Assembly: GCA_900696525.1 (NCBI GenBank) | Contig: CAADGL010000012.1 | Coordinates: 496,001-560,000, forward strand | Reading direction: 5' to 3' | From: an uncultured Planctomycetota bacterium | GTDB taxonomy: Bacteria; Planctomycetota; Phycisphaerae; UBA1845; Fen-1342 | DNA: 64,000 bases | Shown: piece by piece, positions 8,298-16,654 of the stretch | Layout: every line of letters begins with the position of its first letter | How positions within the stretch are numbered: position 1 is the stretch's first letter | Position numbers and translations under genes: made by a program | Notes under the pieces: model-generated | Told to the model about the DNA's origin: nothing | The model's input: only the letters and a program-made list of their open reading frames with translations | Databases searched by the model: none

Positions 8298-8999
8298 ATG
8301 ATCGAATACCACGAATCGATCGCGATTCCGCTGCTGCGGGGACCGGTGCAGGCGTGTCCGTACCTGCCCGAACAGCGCGCGCGCATGCAGTACGCGCTCG
8401 TGGCGGACGGGTTGCCGCGCGTCTACCGCCGGCTGATGGACGAGCGCTTCCGGCGGTCGGGGGACGTGGTGTACCGGCCGATGTGCCCGGCGTGTTCGGC
8501 GTGCGTGCCGATTCGCGTGCGTGCGGCGGAGTTCCGGGCGAGCCGGTCTCAACGGCGGGTGCAGAGGCGCAACCGGGACGTCGAGGTTTCGGCGGGTCCG
8601 CTGGGCACGGACGACGAGCACTACGACCTGTACGCGCGCTATCAGCTCACGATCCACGATGGCCAGATGCTGGGCTCGCGGGCCGATTTTGAGCATTTCC
8701 TGGGGCGGTCGCCGGTCGAGTCGTTCGAGATGACCTACCGCGTGTCGGGGCGGCTGGTGGGCGTCGGGGTGATCGACGCCTTCGATGACGCCCTGTCGAG
8801 CGTGTATTTCTATTATGACCCCAGCGAGGCCCGGCGGAGCCTCGGGGTGTTTTCGGGGCTGTGCGAGATCGACGAGTGCCGCCGGCGGGGGCTGGCGTAC
8901 TGGTACGTCGGCTATCACATCGCGAGTTGTCGGAAGATGGAATACAAGGCGCAGTTCCGCCCGCACGAGCTGCTCGAGCCGGACGGGGTGTGGCGATAG
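8298..8999 (+). CDS. bpt: aspartate/glutamate leucyltransferase (N-end rule)
   Basis: Transfers leucine from Leu-tRNA to proteins with N-terminal Asp or Glu, marking them for ClpAP-type degradation. In this 233-residue protein, typical for Bpt/Ate1, the N-terminal region carries the family Cys pattern (CPYLPEQRARMQYA, then YRPMCPACSACVPIRV) and the C-terminal GNAT-like domain has LSSVYFYYDPSEARRSLG and YWYVGYHIASCRKMEYKAQFRP, strongly conserved in this family. Stand-alone plus-strand gene, divergent from the glycosyltransferase and convergent with the UbiD-type gene. Confidence 0.92.
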   Translation: MIEYHESIAIPLLRGPVQACPYLPEQRARMQYALVADGLPRVYRRLMDERFRRSGDVVYRPMCPACSACVPIRVRAAEFRASRSQRRVQRRNRDVEVSAGPLGTDDEHYDLYARYQLTIHDGQMLGSRADFEHFLGRSPVESFEMTYRVSGRLVGVGVIDAFDDALSSVYFYYDPSEARRSLGVFSGLCEIDECRRRGLAYWYVGYHIASCRKMEYKAQFRPHELLEPDGVWR

Positions 9000-9053
9000 G
9001 CCAGACGCCGCGCGCCCCGGGGCACGCGCCCGGGATGCGTGCTCCGCGTAGGT

Positions 9054-10583
9054 TCACAGGCCGTATTCGACCCAGCGCCGCGTCACGCGCTCCCTGATCT
9101 CCGCGCTCATCTCGATCTCATCGGGCCAGTGGCGGACGGCCCCTTCGCCGGCGATCTTGCGGGTCGCGTCGATGCCCATCTTGCTGCCGACGCCCAGGCC
9201 GGGGCTGGCGTGGTCCAGGATGTCGAGGGGGCCGTCGACGAACATGACGTCGCGCTTCGGGTCGACGTTCGCGCACACGTGAAACAGCACGGACTGCTCG
9301 TCCTGCACGTCCACGTCGTGATCCACCACGACGATGATCTTGGTGAACGCCATCTGCCCGGCGCCCCAGATCGCGCTCATCACCCGCCGGGCCTGGTACG
9401 CGTACTCCTTGCGGATCTTCACGAACGCGCAGTTGTGAAAACACCCGAACATCGGCAGGTTGTAGTCGATGATGTCCGGGATGATCATCTGGAGCAGCGG
9501 CAGGAAGATCCGCTCGGTCGCCTTGCCGAGCCAGAAGTCCTCCTGAGGCGGCTTGCCCACGACGGTCGTCGGATAGATCGGGTTGCGCCGATGCGTAACC
9601 GCCGTCACGTGCAGCCGCGGGTACAGGTCCGCCAGCGAGTAGAAACCCGTATGGTCGCCGAACGGCCCCTCGACCAGCGGCGGCTCCGCCGGGTCGATGT
9701 AGCCCTCGACGACGATTTCGGCGGTCGCGGGGATTTCGATCTCCGGCTGCGAGACGCATGCGACCAGCTCGATCGCCGAGCCGTTGAGGAAGCCGGCGAA
9801 CAAGCACTCATCCATGCCCGGCGGCAACGGGCAGGTGGCGGCGTAGGGCATGACGGCTGGTCCGCCGAACGCGATCGCGATCGGCATCCGCCGGCCGAGT
9901 TCGCGGTAGGCCCGGAAATGGCGCGCCCCATCATGGTGAAGGTGCCAGTGCATGGCGGCGAGCTTCGGGCCGAAGACCTGAACGCGATAGGTGCCGACGT
10001 TGCGCTCGCCGGTTCCGGGGTGCTTGGTGAACACGCTCGTGAGTGTCAGGTAGCGGCCCTCGCCGCCGGGCGGCGCGCAGGCCGGCTCGCTGGCGATTCG
10101 CTCGCGGACGTGGGGATAGACGTTCGAGGAGGCCAGGTCGCCGTCGAGCGGCCAGCATTTCAGTGCCGGGAGCACGGTCAGATCGGCGTCGTCGGTGTGT
10201 ACGACCTCCTGGCAGACGCCGCGGCGGACGATGCGGGGCGGGAGGCTTCCGAGCTGAATCAGTTGCGGCAGCTTTTTGATCTTGTCGAGCAGCGTGACCG
10301 GGATTTCTGGCTTGATAAGGAGCTGCACGCGGGCGGCGACGTCATCGAGACGCTCAGCGCCGAGGGCCAGGCACATTCGCTCGCGCGTGCCGAAGGCGTT
10401 GATCAGGACGGGCATGCCGGAGCCGCGGACCTTCTCGAAGAGCAGGGCCGGGCCCCCGGCCTTGGTGACGCGGTCGGCGATTTCGGTGATCTCCAGCACC
10501 GGGTCGACCTCGACCGAGATGCGCTTCAGCCAGCCGCGCTGCTCCAGCTCGCGAACGAAGGTTTGCAGGTCGGGTGCGGGCAT
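9054..10583 (-). CDS. ubiD: UbiD family prenylated-FMN decarboxylase
   Basis: UbiD enzymes decarboxylate aromatic or unsaturated acids using prenylated FMN. The 509-residue protein starts MPAPDLQTFVRELEQRGWL with GGAGG 4 bases upstream. Visible family landmarks are VDPVLEITEIADRV, GGPALLFEKVRGSGMPVLIN, LTLTSVFTKHPGTGERNVGTYR, and the active-site loop EGPFGDHTGFYS, which supplies the catalytic Glu. The C-terminal KIIVVVDHDVDVQDEQSVLFHVCANVDP is also typical, although a planctomycete may use such a protein in ubiquinone, menaquinone or aromatic-acid metabolism; no neighbour narrows this. A UbiX flavin prenyltransferase is not in the window. Confidence 0.9.
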   Translation of the reverse strand: MPAPDLQTFVRELEQRGWLKRISVEVDPVLEITEIADRVTKAGGPALLFEKVRGSGMPVLINAFGTRERMCLALGAERLDDVAARVQLLIKPEIPVTLLDKIKKLPQLIQLGSLPPRIVRRGVCQEVVHTDDADLTVLPALKCWPLDGDLASSNVYPHVRERIASEPACAPPGGEGRYLTLTSVFTKHPGTGERNVGTYRVQVFGPKLAAMHWHLHHDGARHFRAYRELGRRMPIAIAFGGPAVMPYAATCPLPPGMDECLFAGFLNGSAIELVACVSQPEIEIPATAEIVVEGYIDPAEPPLVEGPFGDHTGFYSLADLYPRLHVTAVTHRRNPIYPTTVVGKPPQEDFWLGKATERIFLPLLQMIIPDIIDYNLPMFGCFHNCAFVKIRKEYAYQARRVMSAIWGAGQMAFTKIIVVVDHDVDVQDEQSVLFHVCANVDPKRDVMFVDGPLDILDHASPGLGVGSKMGIDATRKIAGEGAVRHWPDEIEMSAEIRERVTRRWVEYGL

Positions 10584-10727
10584 TCTGCCTCCACGCGGGG
10601 ACGAGCCGCGATTATATGACCTGCGCCGCGCGGCGTGGGGTCCGGGTGAGGGCGCAAACCGGGTCGGCGGCGGGATAGAATGATCCGTGGGAGCGCAATC
10701 GCCCTGGCAGGCGGAACGAGGTGGGTG

Positions 10728-11618
10728 GTGGGCTGGCGTGATCGCGACTACTCGAAGGCCACGCGCAGCGACGGCGGCGCGCGTCTTGCCCACCGGGGCG
10801 CGCGGACGCCGCTGCCCAGCGTGGTGCTGCTGCTGACGCTGCTGCACGTCGCGGGGTTTACGGTCGTCTGGGTCAGTGCCACCGACCCGTACGCCGCCGA
10901 CATGCTGGCGGCGATCCAGACCGGGGGGCTCGGCCCCTGGCTTCACCCGGTGCTGATGGATAGCCCGCTGCACTTCCTGCTCGTGATTGCGGCCTTGTGG
11001 CTGATCGGGACCAGGGTCGAGCAGGCGGTCGGGGCGCTGCACCTGCTGGCCGTTTACGTGTTGGGCGCCGCCAACGCCGCCGCCGGGTTCATGATGATCG
11101 AGAGCCTCGCGCCGCAATGGGCGTTGCTGACGCTGGAGTTTCCGGCGGGGTCGCTGGCGGCGGTGGCGCTGAGCGCGTGGCGTCACAGTCGCTACGGCCT
11201 CGTGACGCTGTTCGGGCGGACGGTGACCTATCGAACCACACTGGCGGCGGGCGCGGCGATTGTCGCGGCGCTGACACTGATGGGCCGCGGAGCCGGAGCA
11301 CTGGGCTGGGTGACCGCGGTCGCCGCCGGCGCGCTCGCCTCGCCGGCCTGCGATGGGCTGAGCTCCTGGTGGCGCCGACGGGCGATGGTGACCGCGCGCC
11401 GGGGCGTTTCTCGTGCGCCGGCGGCGCGCGAAGCTTCAGAACCAGCTCACGCCACGCCGGACGCCGCGGCGCTGCCAGAGGCCGATATTGACGACCTTCT
11501 GGCGAAGATCAGCAAGGGCGGCCTGAAGAGCCTGAGTCCGGCGGAGCGGCAGCGCCTGGAACGAGCGCGCGAGCGGATGCTGCGGAGCGCCCAGATGTCA
11601 CACGGGCCGGACGCGTAG
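10728..11618 (+). CDS. rhomboid-like membrane protein, probably proteolytically inactive
   Basis: A 296-residue integral membrane protein with about six hydrophobic helices and a soluble C-terminal tail. The helix 1-2 region (GPWLHPVLMDSPLHFLLVIAALWLIGTRVEQAVG) resembles the rhomboid loop that precedes LxNMxxLxxxG. The serine motif GxSG expected in helix 4 is replaced by FPAGSLAAVAL, and no His is seen in the last helix (LGWVTAVAAGALA), so it is likely a pseudoprotease. The tail DIDDLLAKISKGGLKSLSPAERQRLE matches a small C-terminal helix pair commonly found on rhomboid-like proteins. I chose GTG at 10728 (MGWRDRDYS, GAGG 6 bases upstream) over an ATG at 10680 that lacks a ribosome binding site. 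Confidence 0.65.
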   Translation: MGWRDRDYSKATRSDGGARLAHRGARTPLPSVVLLLTLLHVAGFTVVWVSATDPYAADMLAAIQTGGLGPWLHPVLMDSPLHFLLVIAALWLIGTRVEQAVGALHLLAVYVLGAANAAAGFMMIESLAPQWALLTLEFPAGSLAAVALSAWRHSRYGLVTLFGRTVTYRTTLAAGAAIVAALTLMGRGAGALGWVTAVAAGALASPACDGLSSWWRRRAMVTARRGVSRAPAAREASEPAHATPDAAALPEADIDDLLAKISKGGLKSLSPAERQRLERARERMLRSAQMSHGPDA

Positions 11619-11688
11619 CCGGCCGACCGATCGCACCCGGCGCGCACCCTGGACGAGCCGTTTCAAGCCGCGCGGCGCGGGTGTTTGG

Positions 11689-11718
11689 TTGACTTGTCGT
11701 CGAGCCTGCGGGTACACT
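11689..11718 (+). promoter_or_regulatory. sigma-70-type promoter of the PAS-GAF-receiver gene
   Basis: TTGACT (11689-11694), an 18-base spacer and TACACT (11713-11718): one mismatch to TTGACA and two to TATAAT. Transcription would start near 11725, giving a leader of about 90 bases to the ATG at 11815. Confidence 0.6.
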
Positions 11719-11814
11719 GCACGAGGGCGGCGAGAAGCACTCGGACCGGTCGGACGAGCCACGTTCTTGCTTGGCGGTCGTCCTGCTTCGTGCCCCGCAG
11801 AGGCCTGCCCGCGC

Positions 11815-13479
11815 ATGGCATTATCATCCGTGCCGCCACGCACACTGCGAATTCTGCTGGTCGCCGAGGATGGCGCCGATGCCGCCCTGGCCGGGCTGCT
11901 GAGCGGCGCCGGGGAGGTGCGCGTCGTATCCAGCATGGCGGAGGCCGCGCAGATCGCCGGCGACGACCCGGCCATCATCTGCTCGCCGCCCGAGGCGATC
12001 GCGCTGGCGTGCGCCGCGGAGTTCGTCCCGGGCTCGGTGCTGTCGCAGCTCGGGCAGGGTCTCTGCCTGCTTGATCTCGACGCGCGCGTGCTGTGGAGCA
12101 ACCAGAAGGCGCGCTCGCTCGGCCCGCAGGTGCTGGAGGCCGTGCGCAAACGGGTGGCCGACCGTGTGGCCGAACATCCGCCGCAGCGCTGGACGGGCCC
12201 GACGCCGCAGACGGAGCAGTTTGCGCTGTCGATGGACCGGACGCGGCACTTCGACGTGAGCGTGTCGCTGGTGCAGGGGGGCGGGGAGACGGAGCCGCGG
12301 CTGCTGGCGCTGATCAGCGACGTGACCCGTACGCGGGCGCTGCACGAGAAGGTGCTGGCGATCGACCAGGCGGGGCGCGAGCTGGTGGGCATTGACGCCG
12401 ACGCGATCTCGCGGCTGGACATCGGCGAGCGGCTGAAGGTGCTGGAGGACAAGATTCTCCGGTTCAGCCACGACCTGATGCATTTTGACCATCTGGTGAT
12501 TCGCGTGCTCGATCCGCGGACGCGCCGGCTGGAGACCGTGGTGGCGGGCGGGCTCTCCGAAGAGGCCGCGGCGCTGGAGATCTTCGCCAGCCCGGAGGGC
12601 AACGGGATCAGCGGACTGGTCGCGGCGACCGGAGAGTCATACATCTGCGCGGACGTCGCGCAGGATCCACGCTACCTGCCCGGGCTCGACCGCGCGCGAT
12701 CGACCCTGACCGTCCCCCTCTGGCTGAACGACCAGGTCGTCGGGACGATGAACATCGAATCGGAATTTCCCAGCGCCTTCAACGACGACGACCGTCAGAT
12801 CGCCGAGATTTTCGGCCGCTACGTCGCCATCGCGCTGCACATTCTGAAGCTGCTGGCCGTGGAGCGCAGCACCGTCGGCGGACAGGTAGCGGCCGACGTC
12901 CGCGCCGAGGTCGCCACGCCGCTCAACGCGATCGTCGCCGAAGCCACGTCGCTTCTGCCTGTGGCGCCGCCCCAACTGGCCGGACGCCTCCAGGCGATCA
13001 TCGACCAGGTGGAGGTGGCTCGCGCGGCGCTGAGCGCGGCGGCGGAGAACGCGGCGGTGACGGGCCCGCGCGGATCGTTCGAAGGAGGCGACCCGGCACT
13101 CCAGGGCAAGCGGATCCTCGTCGCGGACGACGAGGACATCATCCGCGAGACGGTCTGCGACGTGCTGGCGCGCGCCGGGGCCAGCGTCACCCCGGCCCGC
13201 GACGGACAGGAGGCGGTCGACGCGGCGGCGACGCAGCGGTTCGACCTGGTGCTGTCGGACATCAAGATGCCGCATCACAACGGCTATGAGGTGTTCGCGG
13301 CGGTGCGGCAGGCTTCGCCGCTGTGCCCGGTGATCCTCATCACGGGCTTCGGCTACGACCCGAACCACTCGATCGTCCGTGCGAGCCGAGAGGGGCTGGC
13401 GGGCGTGCTGTTCAAGCCGTTCAAGGTCGACCAGTTGCTCGAAGAAGTGCGCCAGGCGCTCACTGCCGCGCGTCGCTGA
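11815..13479 (+). CDS. PAS-GAF-receiver signalling protein with degenerate histidine kinase core
   Basis: A 554-residue cytoplasmic regulator. Order: degenerate N-terminal receiver-like segment (1-60), PAS-like domain (about 75-170, GQGLCLLDLDARVLWSNQKA), GAF domain (about 185-345), a HisKA-like helical hairpin (about 355-415), and a canonical receiver (432-550) with acidic pocket DDE at 438-440, phospho-acceptor Asp482 (SDIKMP) and Lys534 (FKPF). In the HisKA-like part the motif that would read SHELRTPLNAI is RAEVATPLNAI, so the phosphorylatable His is Ala, and no HATPase domain follows. It can therefore be a phosphorylation target but not a kinase by itself. No output domain and no partner kinase are nearby. 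The start follows a good promoter that overlaps any longer reading. Confidence 0.8.
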   Translation: MALSSVPPRTLRILLVAEDGADAALAGLLSGAGEVRVVSSMAEAAQIAGDDPAIICSPPEAIALACAAEFVPGSVLSQLGQGLCLLDLDARVLWSNQKARSLGPQVLEAVRKRVADRVAEHPPQRWTGPTPQTEQFALSMDRTRHFDVSVSLVQGGGETEPRLLALISDVTRTRALHEKVLAIDQAGRELVGIDADAISRLDIGERLKVLEDKILRFSHDLMHFDHLVIRVLDPRTRRLETVVAGGLSEEAAALEIFASPEGNGISGLVAATGESYICADVAQDPRYLPGLDRARSTLTVPLWLNDQVVGTMNIESEFPSAFNDDDRQIAEIFGRYVAIALHILKLLAVERSTVGGQVAADVRAEVATPLNAIVAEATSLLPVAPPQLAGRLQAIIDQVEVARAALSAAAENAAVTGPRGSFEGGDPALQGKRILVADDEDIIRETVCDVLARAGASVTPARDGQEAVDAAATQRFDLVLSDIKMPHHNGYEVFAAVRQASPLCPVILITGFGYDPNHSIVRASREGLAGVLFKPFKVDQLLEEVRQALTAARR

Positions 13480-13513
13480 GTCGAGCTGCGCGCCGGCGCC
13501 GTCGATTCGGCCG

Positions 13514-14803
13514 TCACTGCGGGGCGCGGATCACCAGCGTGTCGTTCTGGCCGCCGAAGCCGAAGCTGTTCGAAAGCGCGTGCCGCACCGTCGCCTTACG
13601 CGCCTGGTTGGGCACATAGTCAAGGTCGCAGTTCGGGTCGGGATTCTGATAGTTGCTGGTCGGCGGGAGCATGCCGTCGCGGATCGCCAGCACGCAGGTG
13701 ATGAGCTCGACCGCCCCGGCGCCGGCGATCAGGTGACCGAGCATGCTCTTGACGCTGCTGACCGGCACCTTGCGGGCGTAATCGCCGAACACGCCGCGGA
13801 TCGCCAGCGTTTCGAGCTTGTCGTTCTCTTCGGTGCCCGTGCCGTGGGCCGAGATGTAGTCGATCTGCTCCGGCCGCAGCCCCGCTGCGTCGAGCGCGGC
13901 CCGCATCGCCGCGATGGCCCCACGACCCTCCTCATGGATGTCCGTCACGCGGAACGCGTCGGCGGTCGAGCCATAGCCGACGACCTCGGCGTACAGCCGC
14001 GCGCCGCGGCGGCGGGCGGCTTCGTACTCCTCCAGGATGAGGATTCCCGCACCCTCGCCCAGGACGAATCCGTCGCGCGTGCGGTCGAACGGCCGCGAGG
14101 CCGTCATGCACGTGTCATTGCGCGTCGACAGCGCCGTCAGCCGGTTGAAGCCCGTCACCCCCAGCGGGTGAATCATGCTGTGCGCCCCGCCGGAGATCAT
14201 GATGTCGGCATCGCCGTGACGGATGATCTCGGTCGCCTCGCCGATGGCCTGGGTGCTGGCGGCGCAGGCCGTGAGCGTGTTCAGGCTCGGCCCTTGGGCG
14301 TCGAACCGGCAGGCGATGTGGCCGGCGGCACAGTTCGGATCCTGCTCGAACTCGCGAACGGCGTTGAGCCGCTCGTACGCGACCGCGGCCCAGCGCAACG
14401 CGTCGAGCGTGCGCTTCTCAGCGTCCCAGCCGGCGATCGAAGCGGCGACGAAGTTGTCGAAGTCGATCGGTCCCTCGCCGCCGCCCAGATAGACGCCGAC
14501 CATCTCCGGGTCAATTCCCGCGCCGTCGAGGCCGGCGTCGCGCCAGGCGATCTCGGCGGCCGCCAGGGCGAAGCCGGCGTTGCGACTGGCGGTCTTGTGC
14601 CGTTCGTAGTGCGGGCCGAGAAAGCGCGCCAGGTCGAAGTCCTTCACTTCGGCCGCGAACTGCGTCGGGTACGACCGCGCGTCAAAGATCGTCGTCGGCG
14701 CCACGCCGCTCTCGCCGCGCAGCAGCCGCTTCCATACGCCGTCGATGTCGTGCCCGAGCGGCGTGATCCAGCCCATTCCCGTGATGACGACGCGTCTGCC
14801 CAT
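13514..14803 (-). CDS. fabF: beta-ketoacyl-ACP synthase II-type enzyme
   Basis: Condenses acyl-ACP with malonyl-ACP in fatty acid elongation. The 429-residue thiolase-fold protein starts RRVVITGMGWITPLGHD; the catalytic Cys lies in LTACAASTQAIGEA, the two His in ISAHGTGTEENDKLE and KSMLGHLIAGAGAVE, and the C-terminus has NSFGFGGQNDTLVI, all standard for KAS I/II. No ACP, FabG or FabD gene is adjacent, so it could be the general FabF or a paralogue for a special lipid. It is convergent with the PAS-GAF gene, and lies 84 bases downstream from the end of hldE on the opposite side of its start, i.e. hldE reads toward it on the same strand. Confidence 0.9.
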   Translation of the reverse strand: MGRRVVITGMGWITPLGHDIDGVWKRLLRGESGVAPTTIFDARSYPTQFAAEVKDFDLARFLGPHYERHKTASRNAGFALAAAEIAWRDAGLDGAGIDPEMVGVYLGGGEGPIDFDNFVAASIAGWDAEKRTLDALRWAAVAYERLNAVREFEQDPNCAAGHIACRFDAQGPSLNTLTACAASTQAIGEATEIIRHGDADIMISGGAHSMIHPLGVTGFNRLTALSTRNDTCMTASRPFDRTRDGFVLGEGAGILILEEYEAARRRGARLYAEVVGYGSTADAFRVTDIHEEGRGAIAAMRAALDAAGLRPEQIDYISAHGTGTEENDKLETLAIRGVFGDYARKVPVSSVKSMLGHLIAGAGAVELITCVLAIRDGMLPPTSNYQNPDPNCDLDYVPNQARKATVRHALSNSFGFGGQNDTLVIRAPQ

Positions 14804-14887
14804 GCCTGCACCTTGCTGGAGAGGATACCCGCGGCCCGGGCGAAGGCATAGCGCCGCGCCCGGCCGCGGCCCGCCGAACGGAGGCGG

Positions 14888-16390
14888 TCAGCGCTTTTGA
14901 GACGCCGCCCGGATACGATCGAGCTCGCTGGTGGTGCTGAAGCCTTCTAGCAGCGGCGTGACGACGACGCGGCCTCCCCGGGAGCGCACCCAGTCTCCTC
15001 CGACGACGCCCTCCGGCCCGTAATCGCCGCCTTTTACGAGCACGTCCGGGGCGATGCTGCGAACGAGCGACAGCACCGACGGCTCATCGAAAAGCACAAC
15101 GTAATCGACGGCGGCCAGGGCGGCGATCATGCGGGCGCGATACTGCTCGCCGCGGATCGGGCGGTCGCCGCCCTTGTTCTGCGCGCGAACGGAGGCGTCG
15201 CTGTTGAGCCCGACCACGAGCAGGGAGCCTTCGGCCCGGGCGCGCTCCAGCAGGTCGACGTGCCCGGGGTGCAGCAGGTCGAAGCAGCCGTTCGTGAAGA
15301 CGATCGTCTCGCCCCGCGCGCGGCGCGCCTGAAGTTCCGCCAGCAGGTCCGGCAGGCGCCGCAGCTTGCCAGCGCCGGCCTCGCGCGCCTGGTGCAGCTC
15401 GTGCAGGACCTCGTCCCGCGTGATCGGCACGCAGCCGAACTTCGACACCTCCAGCCCGCCGGCGATGTTGGCCAGCTCGACCGCCTGCTCCAGTGACGCC
15501 GCCGCCGCCAGGGCCACGGTGGTCATGGCCAGCACGGCGTCCCCGGCGCCGGTGTTGTCGTAGACCGCGCGCGGCCGGACCGGAAAGCGTCGCGGCTCGC
15601 CGCCAGGGCGCACCAGCAGCGCACCGTCGCGGCCCAGCGTGACGATCAGCGCCGCCAGGTTCAGCCGTCGCGCCAGGTCGCCCGCGGCGGCCGGCAGCTC
15701 CGTTTCGTCGACGCGACGGCCCAGGCCGTGCTCCAGCTCGGCGCGGTTTGGCGTCATGACGCTTGCCCCGCGGTACTTGTCCCACGTCACCCGGGCCGGA
15801 TCGACCACGGTCGGCCTTCCGGTGCTGGATGCCAGTCGAATGACCTCGGCACAGATTTCGCCTGACAGGACTCCCTTGCCGTAGTCCTCAAGGCACACGA
15901 TGTCGCATGCGGAGATCGCGGCGCGGAAATGCTCCAGCAGCCGCGCGCCGTCCTCCGCCGCGGGCGGGCGAACCACCTCGTCGTCGATTCGAAGCACCTG
16001 CTGCCGGTGGCGGTGCTCAGCCAGGCCGACCAGGCGTGTCTTGGTGATCGTGGGCCGCGCGTCGCCCGCGACCAGCAGTCCGTCCACGTCGGCGCCCGAC
16101 TCGTTGAGAAGCTCACGGATTCGGCGGCCGAAGGCATCCGGGACGCCGTCCGCCCCGCCGACCAGGCCCACGCAGGTGACATGCGCCCCCAGGGCCAGCA
16201 CGTTGAGCGCGACGAACCCTGCGCCGCCGAGGCGGTCCTGGCGTTCGACCACCCGCAGGACGGGCACCGGGGCCTCGGGACTGATGCGCTCGGCGTCGCC
16301 GAAGACGTAGCGATCGAGCATGAAATCGCCGACCAGCAGGACGCGCCGTCCGGCGAGGCGATCCATGATGTTCAGCAGGGCGCCGTCCAT
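14888..16390 (-). CDS. hldE: bifunctional heptose-7-phosphate kinase / heptose-1-phosphate adenylyltransferase
   Basis: Makes ADP-heptose for the LPS inner core in two steps. The 500-residue protein has an N-terminal ribokinase-family domain (to about 325) with RVLLVGDFMLDRYVFGD, GGAGFVALNVLALG and the catalytic DNTGAGDAVLA, then a C-terminal cytidylyltransferase-fold domain (about 350-500) with TNGCFDLLHPGH, including the HxGH nucleotide-binding motif, and LVKGGDY. In GGAGFVALN the usual Asn-Val (GGAANVA) is changed to Gly-Phe-Val, a point of divergence. It implies LPS with heptose and fits the presence of lptB. Start at the ATG at 16390; fabF lies downstream on the same strand. Confidence 0.93.
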   Translation of the reverse strand: MDGALLNIMDRLAGRRVLLVGDFMLDRYVFGDAERISPEAPVPVLRVVERQDRLGGAGFVALNVLALGAHVTCVGLVGGADGVPDAFGRRIRELLNESGADVDGLLVAGDARPTITKTRLVGLAEHRHRQQVLRIDDEVVRPPAAEDGARLLEHFRAAISACDIVCLEDYGKGVLSGEICAEVIRLASSTGRPTVVDPARVTWDKYRGASVMTPNRAELEHGLGRRVDETELPAAAGDLARRLNLAALIVTLGRDGALLVRPGGEPRRFPVRPRAVYDNTGAGDAVLAMTTVALAAAASLEQAVELANIAGGLEVSKFGCVPITRDEVLHELHQAREAGAGKLRRLPDLLAELQARRARGETIVFTNGCFDLLHPGHVDLLERARAEGSLLVVGLNSDASVRAQNKGGDRPIRGEQYRARMIAALAAVDYVVLFDEPSVLSLVRSIAPDVLVKGGDYGPEGVVGGDWVRSRGGRVVVTPLLEGFSTTSELDRIRAASQKR

Positions 16391-16654
16391 TCTCTGAGAG
16401 TCTACCCGCGCCGGACGCAGGCCGCGATTGGCGAGCCGTGCGTCGCCGCCGTCGTGCCCTGACTGGCGCGCGGCCTGACGACGCGCGGGGTGCGCCTGGC
16501 AGGGGACCGCCCGGCTCTGGCGGGGTGCCCGTTGTGTCGAGCGCGGCGAAGCGTTAGCCGGCGTCACTTTCGAGCCGCCGCACGGCCGCACCCGCCAGGC
16601 CTTGGCGCGGTACACTCCGGCCGGAAACGGGCCGATTCTCACAGGAGACCACCG

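Noticed and set aside
11689-11814. Longer N-terminus for the PAS-GAF-receiver gene
   Set aside because: The first codon of that reading is the TTGACT of the -35 element, and the added residues have no domain content.
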